Shown here piece by piece: positions 1 through 6,590 of a DNA stretch of 23,603 nucleotides (position 1 is its first letter; each line of letters opens with the position of its first letter). The stretch lies in NCBI GenBank assembly GCA_963663665.2, contig CAXXKP010000008.1:1-23603 (forward strand), in the 5' to 3' direction. Both the position numbers and the translations under genes were made by a program. Below the pieces are notes generated by a model. It did no database searches. It saw only the letters and a list, made by a program, of their open reading frames with translations, and was not told the origin of the DNA. This stretch comes from SABI01 sp963663665 (GTDB lineage: Bacteria > Spirochaetota > Spirochaetia > Sphaerochaetales > Sphaerochaetaceae).

Positions 1-1152
1 GATGTTGCAGTATCACAAAATACCTCTAATAAGCCCAGCGCACCAGAGCGAGACTGGTATATTCAATCAGCAATCTCTCTCGAATTATCAAGAACTGAGG
101 ATAATCTCCCTGAAGAACATAACAAACCCGACATACCTGAACATCCGATACGAACACGTGATATTGCCGGAACGATTCCACTATATAGCGATTCTACGAG
201 GAGTGAGCTTCTTGGTTCTGTAGAGGTTCTAGTTCTAAGTCCTTTTTACTATGACATGACAGCTATGTTTCTCAATAAAATGATAAGTGGATTCGGAATA
301 ACCATTTTGATTGCACTGATCATCTCCTTCTTAGGATCACATACCATCGCACAGATTGTTTCCCGACAAGCTGTTAAGATTGTCAAAACATTAGATGATG
401 TCGCGCAAGGTCATTATGAAGATACTTCTTACTACTCCACGCTGACTGAATTGAAACAAATTTCCGACTCAGTAGAAATATTGAAACGAAAACTTGCGGG
501 ACATGAACGTATGCGACAACAGTGGCTTCGTGGAATTGCTCATGATCTGAATACTCCTTTGACTGCTTTAAAACTATCAATCGAAGGTGCACTCGATCAT
601 GTGGCTCCGTTGAACACATCGTTACTCGAAAAAATGCGTATCGAACACGAAGAGCTTGAGCATCGAGTAGCAGCAGTAATGACGTTGGCCTCTATGGAGT
701 CTCCTGATTTTCATATGGATTGCACACTCATAGAGGTGTTTGATTTTGTTGATGAAGTCATCTCAACCTCTTCTTATAGTCATAAGATCATATTAAACAT
801 CCAAGTAGAGCAGATCTCGGGTAATAGACGACTTCTAGTGCTCATTGCTCGTGAACTGATAAACAATGCATGTAAATATGGAACACATGAGACTTCCATC
901 AAATGGACTGTGGAATATGATGCTCTTTCTAATAATTTCATCATGCGATTCAGAAATAAAGGATTCCTTACTCAACAAACCATCCTTCATGTGTTTGATC
1001 CCTGGTTCCGCTTTGATGAGTCTAGATCTCACTCTGGTTCTGGAATGGGACTTGCCATTGTTCGTCAGGTAATGGAGGCTCATGGAGGGAATGCGACGAT
1101 GGATCAAGATGAAGATGAGGTCGTCGTTCTCCTACAATGGCCAAAAGCGTAA
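1..1152 (+). CDS. Sensor histidine kinase, 5' end outside the window
   Basis: This is the C-terminal 383 residues of a membrane sensor kinase; the frame is open from base 1, so the true start lies upstream. In visible numbering, a short extracytoplasmic piece (1-93) is followed by one membrane helix (about 94-113), a HAMP-like linker, the dimerisation helix with the phospho-accepting His181 in AHDLNTPL, and a HATPase domain with N-box (ELINNACKYG, about 285-294), F-box (FDPWFRF) and glycine-rich G2 box (SGSGMGLAIV). The G1 box is degenerate: RNKGFL stands where DxGxG is usual. The kinase would autophosphorylate and pass phosphate to a response regulator, which is not visible and is probably upstream. 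A weak 7-bp stem at 1153-1170 follows the stop without a clear T-run. The family is certain; the signal cannot be told. Confidence 0.93.
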   Translation, partial: DVAVSQNTSNKPSAPERDWYIQSAISLELSRTEDNLPEEHNKPDIPEHPIRTRDIAGTIPLYSDSTRSELLGSVEVLVLSPFYYDMTAMFLNKMISGFGITILIALIISFLGSHTIAQIVSRQAVKIVKTLDDVAQGHYEDTSYYSTLTELKQISDSVEILKRKLAGHERMRQQWLRGIAHDLNTPLTALKLSIEGALDHVAPLNTSLLEKMRIEHEELEHRVAAVMTLASMESPDFHMDCTLIEVFDFVDEVISTSSYSHKIILNIQVEQISGNRRLLVLIARELINNACKYGTHETSIKWTVEYDALSNNFIMRFRNKGFLTQQTILHVFDPWFRFDESRSHSGSGMGLAIVRQVMEAHGGNATMDQDEDEVVVLLQWPKA

Positions 1153-1228
1153 TCTTTAGTTGCCTAAAGACAATTCTTCACAAAACACACACAGAACTCC
1201 ATAGAGTTCCCACAGTTTAATCACTCTA

Positions 1229-1248
1229 ATCACACAACGTTATGTGAT
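1229..1248. promoter_or_regulatory. 20-bp near-palindrome, candidate operator of the barrel gene
   Basis: ATCACA and TGTGAT flank a CAACGTTA centre, and the whole 20 bases are self-complementary except for one position pair. It lies 45 bases upstream of the barrel-protein start, at the -35 position of the best promoter candidate. The half-sites are in the opposite order to a CRP site (TGTGA-N6-TCACA), so CRP is not implied. The regulator is unknown; the response regulator partnering the upstream kinase is one possibility. A second, shorter inverted repeat (GAACTC/GAGTTC) lies at 1194-1209. Confidence 0.45.
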
Positions 1249-1253
1249 GATAA

Positions 1254-1262
1254 TGCTATAAA
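1254..1262 (+). promoter_or_regulatory. Extended -10 promoter element for the barrel gene
   Basis: TGCTATAAA fits an extended -10 element (TGN followed by TATAAA). No good -35 hexamer sits 16-18 bases upstream, which is tolerated for extended -10 promoters. The predicted leader is only about 25 bases before the start at 1293. This is a pattern-based call without transcript evidence. Confidence 0.4.
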
Positions 1263-1292
1263 ATTTTTCACAAACATATGGAGATGATTAGG

Positions 1293-2282
1293 ATGAAAAA
1301 AAGTATTGTTTTTATTACTATTCTGTTGCTAGTTATTGGGACGATATCAGCAACCCCTCAAATTTCGGGTAATTTCGGATTAGATTACAAAGCCAGTTTC
1401 GATGGTACTGTAACACCTTCAGGTGTCGATAGTAATACCAGTGCTGCTGAACTAAGTCTGACACTATCAACAGATTTTTGGGATTTGGCATTACGTGGCG
1501 TAGCAGCTAAAGGAGATGATGTTGATGCAACTGCAACATTGAAGGTGGACGCTCTTCTTGAAACCATTGAAATAGATCTTCCCTTCACGCTGAACGCTTT
1601 AGTCGGGAATCAGAACTTTTTCAGCTCGTCGGTATATGCAGATCCTAGTGGAGCAGAAGGAGACAACTATACTCTCTATTCTCAGAGTGTAACACGAGGA
1701 AATCTTCCTTTCGGATTTAGTGTTGGTTTTGAAGATCTGATTACCGTAAAAGGTGGTTATGACATTGTAGATGGGGGAAAATTCCTCAGTGCTGTAGTGA
1801 ATCCTCTAGACGGAATTTCCATTGCTGCAAATATGGCTAATAATGCAACTTTCGACTCATACGCTGTAGGTGGAATAGGCGTTAGTGCTAGTGCGATCGC
1901 TGATTTGAGCACTCTTGCTGGATTCGATTTTGATCTCAAAATTTCTACTGCTGGCTGGTTTGCAACCAATGTTGCAGATAAAAACAACTACTTTGTAGCA
2001 GTGAATGGTGGGAAGGATGCTGTGTCAGCATATCTCGAATATACGAATGAGCAGACCATTAACAATATCAACATCGGAGCTGCTTATGCCTTTAGTGAAA
2101 CACTCAGCTCTTCAGCCGGGGTAAAGTTTAACGACATCTCAGATGACTTAACCATTGGGGCATGGGTAAAAGGAACTTATACCATCGCAGATATTAGTAC
2201 CTTCGTCAAATATGGATTCTCGGGGAACGGGGATAGTTTAGAAGAGCATTATGTTCAAACAGGTCTTGATTTCTCTTTCTAA
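1293..2282 (+). CDS. Outer-membrane beta-barrel (porin-like) protein
   Basis: A 329-residue secreted protein. The start at 1293 is preferred over an in-frame ATG at 1278 because GGAG (1280-1283) lies nine bases before it and because it gives a clean signal peptide (MKKS, hydrophobic core, probable cleavage after TISA at residue 20). The mature part has no cysteine and consists of alternating short strands rich in Gly, Ala, Ser, Thr and aromatic residues, ending LDFSF with the terminal phenylalanine typical of proteins inserted by the BamA machinery. These features point to a barrel in the outer membrane, probably a porin or a related spirochaetal surface protein. I do not recognise a named family and no substrate can be inferred. 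The gene stands alone with its own promoter candidate and a strong terminator at 2362-2404. Confidence 0.8.
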   Translation: MKKSIVFITILLLVIGTISATPQISGNFGLDYKASFDGTVTPSGVDSNTSAAELSLTLSTDFWDLALRGVAAKGDDVDATATLKVDALLETIEIDLPFTLNALVGNQNFFSSSVYADPSGAEGDNYTLYSQSVTRGNLPFGFSVGFEDLITVKGGYDIVDGGKFLSAVVNPLDGISIAANMANNATFDSYAVGGIGVSASAIADLSTLAGFDFDLKISTAGWFATNVADKNNYFVAVNGGKDAVSAYLEYTNEQTINNINIGAAYAFSETLSSSAGVKFNDISDDLTIGAWVKGTYTIADISTFVKYGFSGNGDSLEEHYVQTGLDFSF

Positions 2283-2289
2283 TGAAAAA

Positions 2290-2338
2290 AGGACGTCTTC
2301 TGTGAAATCTCAATTTGAGCATTGACAGAGGACGTTCC
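2290..2338 (+). repeat. Long hairpin just after the barrel gene
   Basis: ACGTCTTCTGT (2293-2303) pairs with ACAGAGGACGT (2325-2335) through 11 positions including one G-U pair. A second small stem, CTCAA/TTGAG (2310-2320), sits within the loop. There is no T-run after it, so it is not itself an intrinsic terminator; a true terminator follows 24 bases later. It may protect the 3' end of the barrel mRNA or bind a protein. Confidence 0.55.
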
Positions 2339-2361
2339 TCCAAAACGTTCTCGTTATACTT

Positions 2362-2404
2362 CCCCTCCCTTCTAGCACCGTTGGTGTTGGAAGGGGGGGT
2401 TTTC
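2362..2404 (+). terminator. Rho-independent terminator of the barrel gene
   Basis: A C-rich arm, CCCTCCCTTCTAGCACC, pairs with GGTGTTGGAAGGGGGG across a GTT loop with one small bulge, and TTTT follows at 2400-2403. The stem is very G+C-rich compared with its surroundings. It closes transcription about 80 bases after the stop codon and just before the IS66 insertion. Confidence 0.85.
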
Positions 2405-2444
2405 TAGTCCCTTAAATGATTTTGATGTTATTGTAACAATAGAC

Positions 2445-2460
2445 GTAAGCGTCAAATCGG
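2445..2460 (+). repeat. IS66 terminal inverted repeat (tnpC side)
   Basis: GTAAGCGTCAAATCGG begins the element on the side of the tnpC stop codon, 22 bases beyond that stop. Its first 14 bases match the opposite end with one difference at position 5. Confidence 0.8.
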
Positions 2461-2482
2461 CTAGCGCCGATTCGACTTTTAG

Positions 2483-4111
2483 TCAGCGAGCACCTCTGAG
2501 AATATAGGGTTCAGTTCGAGAAGGATCAGGAGCAGCCGATGTTCTTAGTTTTTTAAGTTCAGTAATTTTGTTGGTATCCATGTTCCAAGGAAGTAGTTTT
2601 TCCCAGTCATTCTCAGTTCTGCACCTTGGAGTCTCATCAAGACAGTACCAGAGGTAATCAGCAACATCGATTCCGTTCAACTTTGCTGTCTCAATCATGC
2701 TGTAATAGAATGCCGAAGTTTCAGCCCCACCTTCTGTATTACTGAACAACCAGTTCTTCCGGCCTAGGACGAACGGACGTATCGCATTCTCTGCACTATT
2801 GTTATCAGGTGTCGCTTCATAGCAGTCAACATATCTAATGAGAGATTCCCAGTAGGTATACAGGTATTCTATTGCTGTTCCCATAGGACTTCTCGATGAA
2901 TATTTCACCCGACTTTCATCCATAAGAGCTTTCAGATCGTCAAATACTTCCAAGGCAAGCTGCTTCCGTTCAAAAAGGAACTGATCTTTGTCATCGTGTT
3001 TACGACGGGTTTTCTTTTCAATCTCAAACAGTCTGTTTATGACAGCAATGAATTTCAGAGCTCCAGAGGCTTTCTTATTCACCTTTACAATATTCTTGAA
3101 CCCCCGCTGGGCATGGACCCAGCAGTTCAAATGATTCTCAATACCAAAATAGCCCTTCAGACCGTCAGTCATCACATACCCAGTGTAATTACGAGTAAAT
3201 GAGGCGAGAGTATCCTTTCTTCTGTTACGAATGTAGGAGTACAGCACAATACGATGTTCTTCATCTGAACCCACCTGTACGAACATAAAGGTAGAGTTTG
3301 AAGTTGCTGGTTCTGGTAAATGGATTACCTTTACAGGAGTCTCATCCTGGTTAATCAAAGGGGAATTCAATATGTGTTTTTCAAACTGCTGGCGAAGAGG
3401 CTTTAATAGCCCCATGTAGGTCAATAACCAGTTACTCATCGTTTGACGCGAGACATTGAATCCTTCTCGTCTAAATATTGCTTCCTGACGATACAAAGGG
3501 AGAGCATCAGCATATTTTCTTAGGGCACAATCTGCTACCAAAGAAGATGAAGCAATCATCGTATCTGTTTGTTTGTGTTCCCAATGAGTGATGATGTTCT
3601 GTTCACCCTCATCAGCTTCACAGTTAGTACATACCATAGTTTTGTAATGATGAAGTTCAATGATATATTTTTTTGGAATCACAGCTACTTGAGAAACAAC
3701 TCGATCTTCACCACGTTCCAGAGATGATTCACATCGTTCACATACCATAGATTCATCTTTACCCTCATGGTAGATGTGAACTACAGGAGTATTGGCAGGA
3801 AGTGTGGTAAGATCATGCTTCTTCTGTTTTGCTCGCTGGTGAGGGGGTATCTGTATCATATCTTCCTGTTCTTCACTAAGTTCCTCAGAAAGCACTTCTG
3901 TTTCATCAAATAGCAATGAGAGCTGCTCAGATGAAGGAACAAACGGGAGACGACTTTTAAGACGAAGCATGTTTTTGAGTAATTGAATTTCAAGCAATGC
4001 TTCATCAAGTTCTTTTTGAGTATGTTCCTGCACCAAAAAAGCAGCAGAAAGAGCCCTTTTAAGGGCATCTTTATTCATATTCTCTAGCTGTTCAGGCAGG
4101 TCTTTATTCAT
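2483..4111 (-). CDS. tnpC: IS66-family transposase TnpC
   Basis: A 542-residue DDE transposase that cuts and joins the IS66 ends; its length is normal for the family. It has an N-terminal leucine-rich coiled coil (about 28-52), an acidic linker, a zinc-binding region with paired cysteines (C124/C127 and C161/C164), and a catalytic core with D256 (NQDETPV), D316 (MTDGLKGYF) and E441 (NNSAENAIRPFVLGRKNW). The C-terminal TnpC domain follows (SNTEGGAETSAFYYS onward). The ATG at 4111 has no clear ribosome site. A second in-frame ATG at 4078 is possible, but the first gives the usual N-terminus. It lies 71 bases after tnpB and appears intact. Confidence 0.96.
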   Translation of the reverse strand: MNKDLPEQLENMNKDALKRALSAAFLVQEHTQKELDEALLEIQLLKNMLRLKSRLPFVPSSEQLSLLFDETEVLSEELSEEQEDMIQIPPHQRAKQKKHDLTTLPANTPVVHIYHEGKDESMVCERCESSLERGEDRVVSQVAVIPKKYIIELHHYKTMVCTNCEADEGEQNIITHWEHKQTDTMIASSSLVADCALRKYADALPLYRQEAIFRREGFNVSRQTMSNWLLTYMGLLKPLRQQFEKHILNSPLINQDETPVKVIHLPEPATSNSTFMFVQVGSDEEHRIVLYSYIRNRRKDTLASFTRNYTGYVMTDGLKGYFGIENHLNCWVHAQRGFKNIVKVNKKASGALKFIAVINRLFEIEKKTRRKHDDKDQFLFERKQLALEVFDDLKALMDESRVKYSSRSPMGTAIEYLYTYWESLIRYVDCYEATPDNNSAENAIRPFVLGRKNWLFSNTEGGAETSAFYYSMIETAKLNGIDVADYLWYCLDETPRCRTENDWEKLLPWNMDTNKITELKKLRTSAAPDPSRTEPYILRGAR

Positions 4112-4182
4112 AGTAAAACTATATACAAAAACAAGATAAAAGTCAATCTAATGAGTATTTATTTAACAGATAACTGTGTTTA

Positions 4183-4533
4183 TTACGACACTTTCTGCGG
4201 ATTCTCTACAGGAAGCGACCTCCATGGATCTCCTCCTTTCAGCATCAGACGTATCTCGTTCAACGATACCTTCAGAGCTTCTTCTGTGCTTGACGGCCAA
4301 GCAAAAGTTCCTCTGCTCTCCAGTCTTTTAGTCATCTCCCAGAATCCGTTACCATCCCACACGATGATTTTCAATATTCTCTTCGTTCCGTTGCAGAACA
4401 GATAGGCGCTCTTCTCAAACGGATTCATCTCCATCTCACTTTCCACAAGCATTGAGAGTGTATGAGATTTCTTTCTCATATCGGTCTTCCCGGGACGGAT
4501 GTAGTAATTGTAGGTATTCCACTGAAGTAGCAT
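4183..4533 (-). CDS. tnpB: IS66 accessory protein TnpB (Orf2)
   Basis: A 116-residue protein with the family hallmarks YYIRPGKTDMRK near the N-terminus, NPFEKSAYLFCNGTKRILKI in the middle, and WDGNGFWEMTKRLESRGTFAWP towards the end (given here in parts: WDGNGFWEMTKRLE, then GTFAWP). IS66 needs this small protein for transposition in characterised members, although its biochemical role is unclear. Its ATG overlaps the tnpA stop by one base (TAATG), which indicates translational coupling. Length and motifs are normal. Confidence 0.95.
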   Translation of the reverse strand: MLLQWNTYNYYIRPGKTDMRKKSHTLSMLVESEMEMNPFEKSAYLFCNGTKRILKIIVWDGNGFWEMTKRLESRGTFAWPSSTEEALKVSLNEIRLMLKGGDPWRSLPVENPQKVS

Positions 4534-4880
4534 TAGGAGATTTCCTTCAATGTGAAAAGAATTCTTTTCAGCTGATCATCACTGATAGCAGATGAGATAT
4601 CTATTGCAATTGTACCAACATGAATCGTCATTAGATCAGTAGATGTTTGCTGTTGTTGTGAATCTTCCTTCACCTGAACAAAAGAGATATTATTTCTATT
4701 ACTGATAGTATCTGGTACTACTTCATGCCGATATTCTTTCAACCAGGTATTCATAGCAGATCGAGAAAAATTTTGAGTCTCTACATACGACACAATTGTA
4801 TTTCCTTTCTCTAATTCTGCTAAACAAGCCCTCACATGCTCTCGTTTTTCCTGCTCGCTGTAACTCATTCTATATTTCAT
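4533..4880 (-). CDS. tnpA: IS66 accessory protein TnpA (helix-turn-helix)
   Basis: A 115-residue protein, first gene of the IS66 operon. The ATG at 4880 is chosen because GGAGG lies six bases upstream (4886-4890). A GTG at 4892 would overlap that ribosome site and add four residues. The N-terminal half reads as a helix-turn-helix of the transposase-8 type (SYSEQEKREHVRACL, then NFSRSAMNTWLKEYR), so it probably binds the element's DNA. The C-terminal half (MTIHVGTIAIDISSA) has the short beta motif seen in other IS66 TnpA proteins. It is coupled to tnpB by a one-base overlap. Confidence 0.92.
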   Translation of the reverse strand: MKYRMSYSEQEKREHVRACLAELEKGNTIVSYVETQNFSRSAMNTWLKEYRHEVVPDTISNRNNISFVQVKEDSQQQQTSTDLMTIHVGTIAIDISSAISDDQLKRILFTLKEIS

Positions 4881-4931
4881 TGGTGCCTCCACCGTTACTT
4901 TGGCAGATGCTTTGATTATTTCATAGAACCT

Positions 4932-4947
4932 GTGATTTGACGGTTAC
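4932..4947 (-). repeat. IS66 terminal inverted repeat (tnpA side)
   Basis: Read from 4947 on the minus strand, GTAACCGTCAAATCAC begins the element 67 bases before the tnpA start. It matches the opposite end except at position 5 and after position 14. Confidence 0.8.
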
Positions 4948-5238
4948 GAATACACACTATATGCATCTGTTTGAATTGCCATCCCCTTACAACCACTATA
5001 TAGCTCTTGTATACTTGATGCTTACGTTCATACTTTTACTACAAAACACAAATACTGCACCACTAAAGACTGCTTATGGGTTTGTTACAACTGCATAAGA
5101 ATTAAGCATATCTATTCCCCATCTAAAATCTGTATTTCCAAATCTTATAAAGAATTTTTTACTAGAGAGTGAATAATAAAAGCCGTGTTATCAGTTATCA
5201 TCAAGATACCTCTTAATCTCTGAAAACATTTCACTTGT
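4948..5238. other. A+T-rich intergenic stretch with no clear feature
   Basis: About 290 bases between the IS66 end and a doubtful small reading frame. I see no RNA gene, convincing promoter, or terminator, and no continuation of any gene interrupted by the IS66 insertion. Confidence 0.5.
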
Positions 5239-5535
5239 TTAATAGCTACGATCTAAGGCACAGATCATCTGCAAAACTCTCATATGAAGATAATCCACTC
5301 TCATAAAATTTCTATTTCCGTGAATATTTCTCTTCTTCTGCCCTGCTGTGATTTCTACCACAACCATCGTTCCTTTGTCAGACCTGAATCCTTTCGTATA
5401 TCGAGGGATAGGATATAGGATTTCTTGTTTAGCCATCTCTTCTAATTCTGTTATTCCTATTCCTGCAAGCAAAATCCGATACACAAGATCTGCTTCTTTT
5501 ATTCGATACTCTTTGCAAAATGTTTCATCACACAT
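5239..5535 (-). CDS. Doubtful 98-residue hypothetical protein or gene remnant
   Basis: The longest frame between the two mobile elements. The composition is protein-like: an acidic and hydrophobic N-terminal half (KEADLVYRILLAGIGITELE) and a basic C-terminal half (PRYTKGFRSDKG, ITAGQKKRNIHGNRNF). No Shine-Dalgarno sequence precedes the ATG at 5535, and the frame is closed by TAG nine codons upstream. I do not recognise a family. It could be a small gene, or the tail of a larger one truncated by insertion of the neighbouring elements. No function is proposed. Confidence 0.3.
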   Translation of the reverse strand: MCDETFCKEYRIKEADLVYRILLAGIGITELEEMAKQEILYPIPRYTKGFRSDKGTMVVVEITAGQKKRNIHGNRNFMRVDYLHMRVLQMICALDRSY

Positions 5536-5895
5536 TCCAGCAGGACGATTATTGTAAAACTAAGAACTTTTCTCCTATAACTTGTTAATATTGATCCCAT
5601 TCCTTTTCTCCTTGATTGGAGTCTAATGGCACAACAAGAGATTTATAAGAACGTTTTGGTATAAAGCTAACTAAAAAAAAGACCGCTAGACCCTTAAAAT
5701 TGAATTTTTTATGATTATCATTTATTTATAAGTGACAAAAACTGGGATAGTGTAATGGTAATTCTAACTTTTTGTCCCCACCGCACTCCCACACACGAAA
5801 AAATTAGGAGAAACGCACCAATTTAAATCATTCTAATACACTCCAACAAAATACATCTGAAATATAGTGAAATTAGTGAACATTTTGCTTGTATT
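5536..5895. other. Non-coding stretch upstream of the ISAs1-type unit
   Basis: About 360 A+T-rich bases with no supported gene. It should contain the left end of the ISAs1-type element, but I could not find a terminal repeat matching the far side with confidence. An ACAAAAAC run at 5734-5741 has a reverse-complement counterpart near 7950, but this overlaps the T-run of a terminator and is weak evidence. A tRNA-like 5' half near 5743 was examined and rejected. Confidence 0.4.
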
Positions 5896-5924
5896 TTGGA
5901 TGTTTTTCTTTTATTCTGTATTAA
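5896..5924 (+). promoter_or_regulatory. Probable promoter of the ISAs1-type operon
   Basis: TTGGAT (5896-5901) and TATTAA (5919-5924) are separated by exactly 17 bases, a sigma-70-like arrangement. The -10 box lies inside a perfect inverted repeat (5918-5938), so a protein bound there would block RNA polymerase. The predicted leader is about 28 bases. Confidence 0.45.
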
Positions 5925-5938
5925 GTATTACTTAATAC
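5918..5938. promoter_or_regulatory. Perfect inverted repeat overlapping the promoter, candidate operator
   Basis: GTATTAAGTA and TACTTAATAC are exact reverse complements separated by a single T. A one-base spacer makes an RNA hairpin unlikely and a dimeric-protein binding site more likely. It covers the -10 box and ends four bases before the AGGAGG of the next gene. Autoregulation by the first protein of the unit is a reasonable inference. Confidence 0.55.
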
Positions 5939-5957
5939 TTTGCAGGAGGTACTTCAT

Positions 5958-6590
5958 ATGGCTGAACTTCCTTCTTGGGTTCTCAAGTTTAAAACCAAGG
6001 GAATCTATGTCACTGTCAAGAAAGGGAAATATTATCTCTACAAAGGCCATTCAGAACGAAAACCTGGTAAAAAGTACCCACAACTCATCTGTGATGAATA
6101 TTTAGGACAAGTAACTGAAGAGGATGGATTAATTTCATCATCTCCTCCTGTTAGATCTGGTATCAGAGTCCTTGAATTCGGAATGAGCTTCTTCATCTAC
6201 CAATTGACCTATTCAGCTACCGATGTGATCAAATTCTATCGTCAAAGAGAAGATTTGCTTTATGTTTTATCAATTCTCTCTTTAACTGGACAAAAAGTGA
6301 GTCAATTAAGTTATGAACATAGCTGGCTCTCTCTTCGGTTTAAGCACCTTACTATGAATACACCTCTTACATCTAATGAAAAACTCACATTAAAACGAAT
6401 TACTCAGCAGATGGAACAATCTTTGAAAGCCTCTGTGGGGGAAGACTTACCCCACATACTCACGCTCTCTCGTTATCTATATGCAATTTGGGTGAATAAT
6501 AGTTGGCACACGAGTGTTATGCCAGGGCAATTACACGACTATTGTAGTCGTTATCATCTCTTTTTTTCCTTAGGGGAGGAAACAAAATGA
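5958..6590 (+). CDS. Unrecognised 210-residue protein translationally coupled to an ISAs1 transposase
   Basis: The ATG at 5958 is preceded by AGGAGG (5943-5948) at nine bases. The N-terminal 55 residues (VTVKKGKYYLYKGHSERK, then CDEYLGQVTEEDGLI) resemble the N-terminal beta region of IS1634/IS4-like transposases, where a conserved pattern of the sort 'KYYYVYK...K...YLGRI.EEDG' precedes the catalytic domain. That likeness is from memory of the pattern, not a search. The remainder is mostly helical with no DDE residues, so it is not a transposase alone. Its stop overlaps the transposase start (ATGA), indicating coupled expression. A role as the element's DNA-binding or regulatory subunit is an inference. 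It could instead be the remains of a second, fused transposase. Confidence 0.75.
   Translation: MAELPSWVLKFKTKGIYVTVKKGKYYLYKGHSERKPGKKYPQLICDEYLGQVTEEDGLISSSPPVRSGIRVLEFGMSFFIYQLTYSATDVIKFYRQREDLLYVLSILSLTGQKVSQLSYEHSWLSLRFKHLTMNTPLTSNEKLTLKRITQQMEQSLKASVGEDLPHILTLSRYLYAIWVNNSWHTSVMPGQLHDYCSRYHLFFSLGEETK

Larger units (their letters stand above)
2445..4947 (-). mobile_element. Complete IS66-family insertion sequence, about 2.5 kb
   Basis: The element holds the full tnpA-tnpB-tnpC set typical of IS66 and is bounded by inverted ends: GTAAGCGTCAAATC reading in from 2445 and GTAACCGTCAAATC reading in from 4947 on the other strand, 13 of 14 identical. Ends beginning GTAA fit this family. The flanking 8-mers, CAATAGAC (2437-2444) and GAATACAC (4948-4955), match at 6 of 8 positions, as for an aged 8-bp target duplication. 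All three frames are open, so it may be active. It inserted downstream of the barrel gene's terminator and disrupts no recognisable gene. Confidence 0.9.

Noticed and set aside
2..223. 73-codon plus-strand frame at the window start
   Set aside because: It is out of frame with the histidine kinase, whose frame is open over the same bases and continues into recognisable domains.
1278..1292. Upstream ATG 1278 as start of the barrel protein
   Set aside because: It would overlap the GGAG site and add five residues before a clean signal peptide starting at 1293.
5743..5778. tRNA-like 5' half (GGGATAGTGTAATGGTA resembles an acceptor and D-arm)
   Set aside because: No matching anticodon stem, no T-arm with TTCGA, and no 3' acceptor strand could be found downstream.
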